NCBI GenBank assembly: GCA_015061805.1
Contig: SUVV01000004.1
Location: forward strand, 62,001 to 126,000
Origin: Lentisphaerota bacterium
GTDB lineage: Bacteria; Verrucomicrobiota; Lentisphaeria; Victivallales; Victivallaceae
DNA length: 64,000 nt
Reading direction: 5' to 3'
Shown: positions 60,193 through 64,000 of the stretch, piece after piece
Position numbering within the stretch: position 1 is the first letter of the stretch
How the letters are laid out: every line of letters begins with the position of its first letter
The notes under the pieces: generated by a model
Databases searched by the model: none
Told to the model about the DNA's origin: nothing
What the model saw: the letters and a program-made list of their open reading frames with translations, nothing else
Made by a program: the position numbers and the translations under genes

Positions 60193-61512
60193 TCACTCTT
60201 CATCCGGAGTGTTTCCGGCATTCTCTTTAGTTTCAGAAACAGCATCGGCGACAGTCACCTTTCCTTCGGGGGTGATTTCAACCGTTTCCAGTTTGGATTC
60301 ATCCTCGACCACACCGTTGATCTTACCGAGGATCACGTGCTTGGTACGGACATCCGCAGAAATGACCCGGTACTTTTCGCTGTATTTCCTGGAATAGCGG
60401 CTCAAAGAAGTGTTCTGCGCACCGACCAGACGGTTGATTTCAATATCGGAACCGAGGCGGCGGATGATATTCGCAGACCCCGGACGGCCGGTATCCTGAA
60501 AAATCGGACGCAGGTCAGAGGAGTGAACCGTTTCACCGGTCACCATTTTGATCACGTCAGGTTGATGTTTGCTGTCAGGATCAAGCACCTCTTTGAGAAT
60601 AACTTCAAATTTACCGACGTTGCTCGCATTGCCGTCATTTTTGCTTTCAGTTGCAGCAGTTTTGGCAGTGGTGGCATTTTCCACATGGCGGACATCGACA
60701 ATACGATAAAGACGCTTATCGTTTTCATCGACCTGAATTTCATCGCCCAGCACAACGAAGTTACTGGTAATACGGACCTTGCCGCGACGGGTACGGGGAA
60801 GATTGTACTGAATATCCCACTTGGATTTATCAGAAACGTTGTTGGTGTTGACCACCTGAAGTTTGATCGGCAATTCAACAGTACGGATATCGACTACCCG
60901 CAGACGGTGCCAGAGCGGCGGATGATCGGAGGAGTTGTTGGGAGCCGTCTTCTGAGCGATCTCATAGCGGTTGCTGAAACCGTCACCATCGATATCGGTG
61001 GTGGCATCATCCGGATTCTCCGGATTGAGACCGTATTTTTTCTCATCATCGTTGGAAATTCCGTCACCATCAGAATCACCGGCGGTGATGAGCAGAGTCT
61101 GCTGATCGGCGGCGGGAGCAGGCAATTCCTTGCCGCATCTTTCATTGGGGCACTTGCCGCCGAAAGAGGAGAACGGGATGAGAACTTTGCCGGCCCCTTC
61201 ATTTTCGGAACAATAAGGACATGCGGCGAGTTTTTCCGCTTTGATCAGATCGGAAGCGGTTTCAACATGATCGCCCTTGGCGGCGCTTTTCCAAACCATT
61301 GCGGATTTCTCCCACATTTCCTTGATCTTGAAATCATCGGATTCCGGAACGACACAATTGTGGTCAGCCTGACGGGGCGGCAGTTTCAAGTCTTCAGCTT
61401 TGATTTCACTGGTTTCTTCAACTTTCGACAGCACAGAAAGCATCAAGCCGACGAAAAACACAAACAGCGTCAGCAGAATTACTTTGTCATAATAACGTTT
61501 GAGAAAATTCAC
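60193..61512 (-). CDS. Single-pass envelope protein with Cys pairs and calcium-type Asp repeats (Amuc_1099 position)
   Basis: A 439-residue protein: one N-terminal membrane helix (about 10-29), a zinc-ribbon-like segment CPYC ... CPNERC (about 97-125) and two Asp-rich repeats DSDGDGISNDDE and DIDGDGFSNRYE (about 145-185) of the thrombospondin type 3/EF-hand-like kind that bind calcium. A mostly beta C-terminal half follows. It occupies the PilP-like place between the Amuc_1100-like gene and the secretin, so may link inner-membrane complex and channel. Function inferred from position. Confidence 0.8.
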   Translation of the reverse strand: MNFLKRYYDKVILLTLFVFFVGLMLSVLSKVEETSEIKAEDLKLPPRQADHNCVVPESDDFKIKEMWEKSAMVWKSAAKGDHVETASDLIKAEKLAACPYCSENEGAGKVLIPFSSFGGKCPNERCGKELPAPAADQQTLLITAGDSDGDGISNDDEKKYGLNPENPDDATTDIDGDGFSNRYEIAQKTAPNNSSDHPPLWHRLRVVDIRTVELPIKLQVVNTNNVSDKSKWDIQYNLPRTRRGKVRITSNFVVLGDEIQVDENDKRLYRIVDVRHVENATTAKTAATESKNDGNASNVGKFEVILKEVLDPDSKHQPDVIKMVTGETVHSSDLRPIFQDTGRPGSANIIRRLGSDIEINRLVGAQNTSLSRYSRKYSEKYRVISADVRTKHVILGKINGVVEDESKLETVEITPEGKVTVADAVSETKENAGNTPDEE

Positions 61513-61525
61513 AGTTCATTCCCCT

Positions 61526-62968
61526 TTACTGATTCTGTTCAAGTATAATGTAGTCTACATCGATGATTGCACGGAACAATTCTCCGCTGCCGACCAAAAC
61601 CGCACCGTAACCGGGACGTTCGTGAACCGGAAGTGCCTTGATACGCGCCTCTTCCTGCGCGCGAAGTTCATCGGGGTCGACCTGCTGTTCTTTTTCGCTT
61701 CCGGCAACTTCCACGACCTGACGGCGACGACCGCGACGGCCGCGACGGCCGCCATAATTTTCATTGTTTTCGTCCTGATTCGCACCCTCTTTTTTATCCA
61801 GCTGCATCTGCCCCATCAGGAGACCAGCGCCGTTTTCTTCGGCGTACAGGGTGACTGCCCGGACGACATAAGGACGACCGTTTTTGTAAGAATTATCAAG
61901 ATTGGTGCAGAAATCACGGATACTTTTCAAAGTTCCGGAAATTTCCAGGCTGTAGTGATACAGTTTGTAGGAACCGACCGTTTCGCTGTAGGTGCCGAGT
62001 TTGCGGCCCTCTTCCAAAGTTTCGGAGAAGTTGCGCGCCCGGAGATCATGGAAAGTCCGGACTCCGGATTTACAGAGAAGCGAAACAAAATCACCCAGCA
62101 CATCCCAATGGAAAAATATCTCACGGATATCGGCGGGAGCAAAACCTCCGCTCATATTGAATTCTCCACTGTTGTTGGTACTGCCGTTAAGCATGAAATT
62201 TGCAACAGCGGGCATGAATTCAAGTTTACCGGCTTCGGCTTTCTGGATCAACGCCGCACGGTAACTTTCCATGTGGCGGATGAATTCCTGCTCATTGGGG
62301 ATCGCCCGGGGGAAACCCATCGCGGTCAACAGCAGCGCCACGTCATTACTCCGTCCGATCGGCTCATGGGTGAGAGTTTTAGCCTTTTCGACGAACTTGG
62401 CAAGAGCGGAGTTCCAATTCGGGAACTTTCTCCGGAAAACCATAATGAAGAAGTTCTGAGTGGAGAGCAACTGGCGCTGATTTTCGTCCCGGCTTCCGGG
62501 ATTGTTTTCAAACGCTTCCTGAAAAAGCCCGCGGAAATCTTCGACGGAGAGTTTACGGGTTTTAAGATTGCGGATCTGCTCCTGACTCATCTCATCTTCA
62601 TTGGCGGGATGAATCCGGAAACGCTCATGCTGCTCGTCAGTCAGCTGCTTGGCATAGGGCGGCTGCAATTCCTTGATAAACGCTTCGACTGCCGGTTCCA
62701 ACGGAGAACCGAACGCCTTGCGGAGTTCTTTCGCCGCCTTCTGGAAAATAACGATATCGTGTTTAATGCGTCTTTCATTTTCATCTCCGGGAGCAGGTTT
62801 GGCTTTGGTAAGTTTTTCAACCTTTTCCCGGGCGGCTTTGGTGTCACCGATCCGCTGAAGCAAATCGAGCCAGACAATACCTGCGGCAATCAAAAGCGCG
62901 GCGGCGAGAACTCCGGAGCCGACCAGGACTGCCACCAGCATGAAATTCTTTTTGGTAAATTTATTCAC
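61526..62968 (-). CDS. Amuc_1100-family pilus-like protein
   Basis: A 480-residue inner-membrane protein with an N-terminal helix (about 11-34) and a coiled-coil segment (about 35-85), then two ferredoxin-like domains, the second with LYHYSLEISGTLKSIRDFCTNLDNS as in PilO/GspM-type proteins. A basic Gly-Arg run (GGRRGRRGRRR) lies near residue 400. The family is known from Akkermansia Amuc_1100, a surface-exposed protein with TLR2 effects in the host; whether this homologue shares that is unknown. Thirteen bases before the next gene. Confidence 0.88.
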   Translation of the reverse strand: MNKFTKKNFMLVAVLVGSGVLAAALLIAAGIVWLDLLQRIGDTKAAREKVEKLTKAKPAPGDENERRIKHDIVIFQKAAKELRKAFGSPLEPAVEAFIKELQPPYAKQLTDEQHERFRIHPANEDEMSQEQIRNLKTRKLSVEDFRGLFQEAFENNPGSRDENQRQLLSTQNFFIMVFRRKFPNWNSALAKFVEKAKTLTHEPIGRSNDVALLLTAMGFPRAIPNEQEFIRHMESYRAALIQKAEAGKLEFMPAVANFMLNGSTNNSGEFNMSGGFAPADIREIFFHWDVLGDFVSLLCKSGVRTFHDLRARNFSETLEEGRKLGTYSETVGSYKLYHYSLEISGTLKSIRDFCTNLDNSYKNGRPYVVRAVTLYAEENGAGLLMGQMQLDKKEGANQDENNENYGGRRGRRGRRRQVVEVAGSEKEQQVDPDELRAQEEARIKALPVHERPGYGAVLVGSGELFRAIIDVDYIILEQNQ

Positions 62969-62984
62969 GTTTACTCTCTCCTGC

Positions 62985-64000
62985 TTATTTTCTCAACGGT
63001 TCTTTGAGCATCAGGATGATCTCAAAATAGGACAGGTTGTAGTCATTGGCGTCAATGCTGTCCCGGCGGCGGACGTTTTCAACATCAAAGAAACTGTTAT
63101 CAGCATCATTTTTGTTGCTCAACCGGTCAATAAAGGTGTAAATCGCCGCTCCGCGCCCGCTTTCGTCATTGCGGACATAGCCGACCAGACGAACCCGGTT
63201 GATATCCTGATTATTGGAGATCATATCCAGAGTCTGACGTTTGTTGGGATCATTATTTCCGGTATTGACGAACTCTTCACCGCTGCTTTCACTTTCGCTA
63301 CCGGTGGATCTCAATTTACGGTCACTTTCATACTCAATGGCGACCAGCCACATATTCGCCGGCATCTTGGACTGGATTTCAGAAACCATTTTTGCCCATT
63401 TGCCGCGGTCTTTGATAATCTGAACAGCTTCATCGTACTGAGTGCGATAGTTGTTGAGTTCACCGTTTAACTGCTGAATACGTTTGGTTTCGAGTTCAGC
63501 CCTTGCCAGATCTTTGTTAACCTCATCGACCCGGCGTTTTTCAAAGTCGAGCATGAGGAACAGACCAAACAGCCAGATCAGCAAACTGATGATAAGGGTA
63601 ACCGCGCTGGCGTAAAGGTAAGGCTTGCGGCTGTTGAGTTCAATCTGACGTTTGATCGATTTTGGCAGCAGAGAAATATCCAGCGGACAGTGTCCGAGGT
63701 GGCGGATCGCCAATCCGATCAATTCCTGTGACATGGGAGCGGTCGACTGCAGAAGAGATTTATCGACCTGGCTGCCGATACCGATCAACGGATAAGTATT
63801 GAGGTATTCCGCGGGGATACGGAGTTTTTCGTTAAAGAATTCAGTGGTGTAAAGCATGGTCGAACCGCCGCCGGCAAGCAGCACCCGGCTGGGGGCGGAA
63901 CCGCCGTGCTGGGCACGCCAGACACTGACGGAACGGCTGATCTCGCCATGTAAACGGGTCATGACGTTACGGGTGAGTTTGGAAATCTTCGCCGCGAGTT
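62985..64000 (-). CDS. PilM-PilN-like fusion, C-terminal part (runs off right edge)
   Basis: 338 codons are present; the start lies beyond the window. The first ~100 residues are the end of an actin-like ATPase (PilM/FtsA fold), with RVLLAGGGSTM and a helix EISRSVSVW before it. Then comes a membrane helix (YASAVTLIISLLIWLFGLFLMLDF), a coiled coil (KRRVDEVNKDLARAELETKRIQQLNGELNNY) and a PilN-like beta domain. In Pseudomonas-type systems PilM and PilN are separate; here they form one chain, as at the Amuc_1101 place. First visible gene of the pilus operon. Confidence 0.85.
   Translation of the reverse strand, partial: LAAKISKLTRNVMTRLHGEISRSVSVWRAQHGGSAPSRVLLAGGGSTMLYTTEFFNEKLRIPAEYLNTYPLIGIGSQVDKSLLQSTAPMSQELIGLAIRHLGHCPLDISLLPKSIKRQIELNSRKPYLYASAVTLIISLLIWLFGLFLMLDFEKRRVDEVNKDLARAELETKRIQQLNGELNNYRTQYDEAVQIIKDRGKWAKMVSEIQSKMPANMWLVAIEYESDRKLRSTGSESESSGEEFVNTGNNDPNKRQTLDMISNNQDINRVRLVGYVRNDESGRGAAIYTFIDRLSNKNDADNSFFDVENVRRRDSIDANDYNLSYFEIILMLKEPLRK

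Overview
The window looks like the chromosome of a Lentisphaerota bacterium (Victivallales-like), or a close relative in the PVC superphylum. The grounds are indirect. There is a prepilin with the [21 protein letters not shown] signature and an H-X9-DG motif, sitting in an operon with a DUF4838 hydrolase. There are several other secreted carbohydrate-active proteins. The right end carries an Amuc_1100-type pilus cluster like the one known from Akkermansia. Base composition is moderately GC-rich. I saw no rRNA, tRNA, CRISPR array, phage or transposase gene.

Left part (1-21 kb): a response regulator-HNH-hflX operon; a feoA-feoB-small cysteine-rich protein iron operon with a palindrome over its promoter; a type-2-like ileS followed by apbE; a secreted alpha/beta hydrolase; a prepilin-DUF4838 operon whose prepilin is interrupted by a 279-bp unit full of small hairpins; an RND efflux pump and adaptor facing a divergent LysR regulator; and a block of ~141-bp tandem repeats belonging to a dispersed intergenic family.

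Middle (21-39 kb): mostly housekeeping genes. These are a rhomboid-queA-M50 protease-NUDIX run, an ECF sigma factor with a membrane partner and a secreted coiled-coil protein, argD-argF-mntP, metX-metW (metX apparently starting at ATC), a secreted SGNH hydrolase, class II aldolase, a phospholipase-C-like gene broken by an amber codon, an iron-sulfur scaffold/GGGtGRT pair, and CYTH-rarA. Two intergenic spaces carry copies of a hairpin-rich repeat.

Right part (39-64 kb): accessory carbohydrate metabolism, then a pilus-type assembly. The first section has an AraC regulator with tandem paralogous glycosidase-like proteins (one secreted, one not), an MFS transporter, a GH39-like lipoprotein with a sialidase-like protein, a Gfo/Idh oxidoreductase opposite a second AraC regulator, and an epimerase-like/DapA-like/TetR operon. 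These would fit import and breakdown of host or plant glycans, possibly sialic-acid-like sugars. rsmG and trmO lie among them. The last 9 kb is a leftward operon encoding a PilM-PilN-like fusion, an Amuc_1100-like protein, a calcium-repeat protein and two successive secretins, ending at a clear terminator.

Promoters are unusually uniform. Many genes have TTGAAA (or a near match), a 16-17 bp spacer and TATATT(ATA), so transcription starts could be placed for much of the window.
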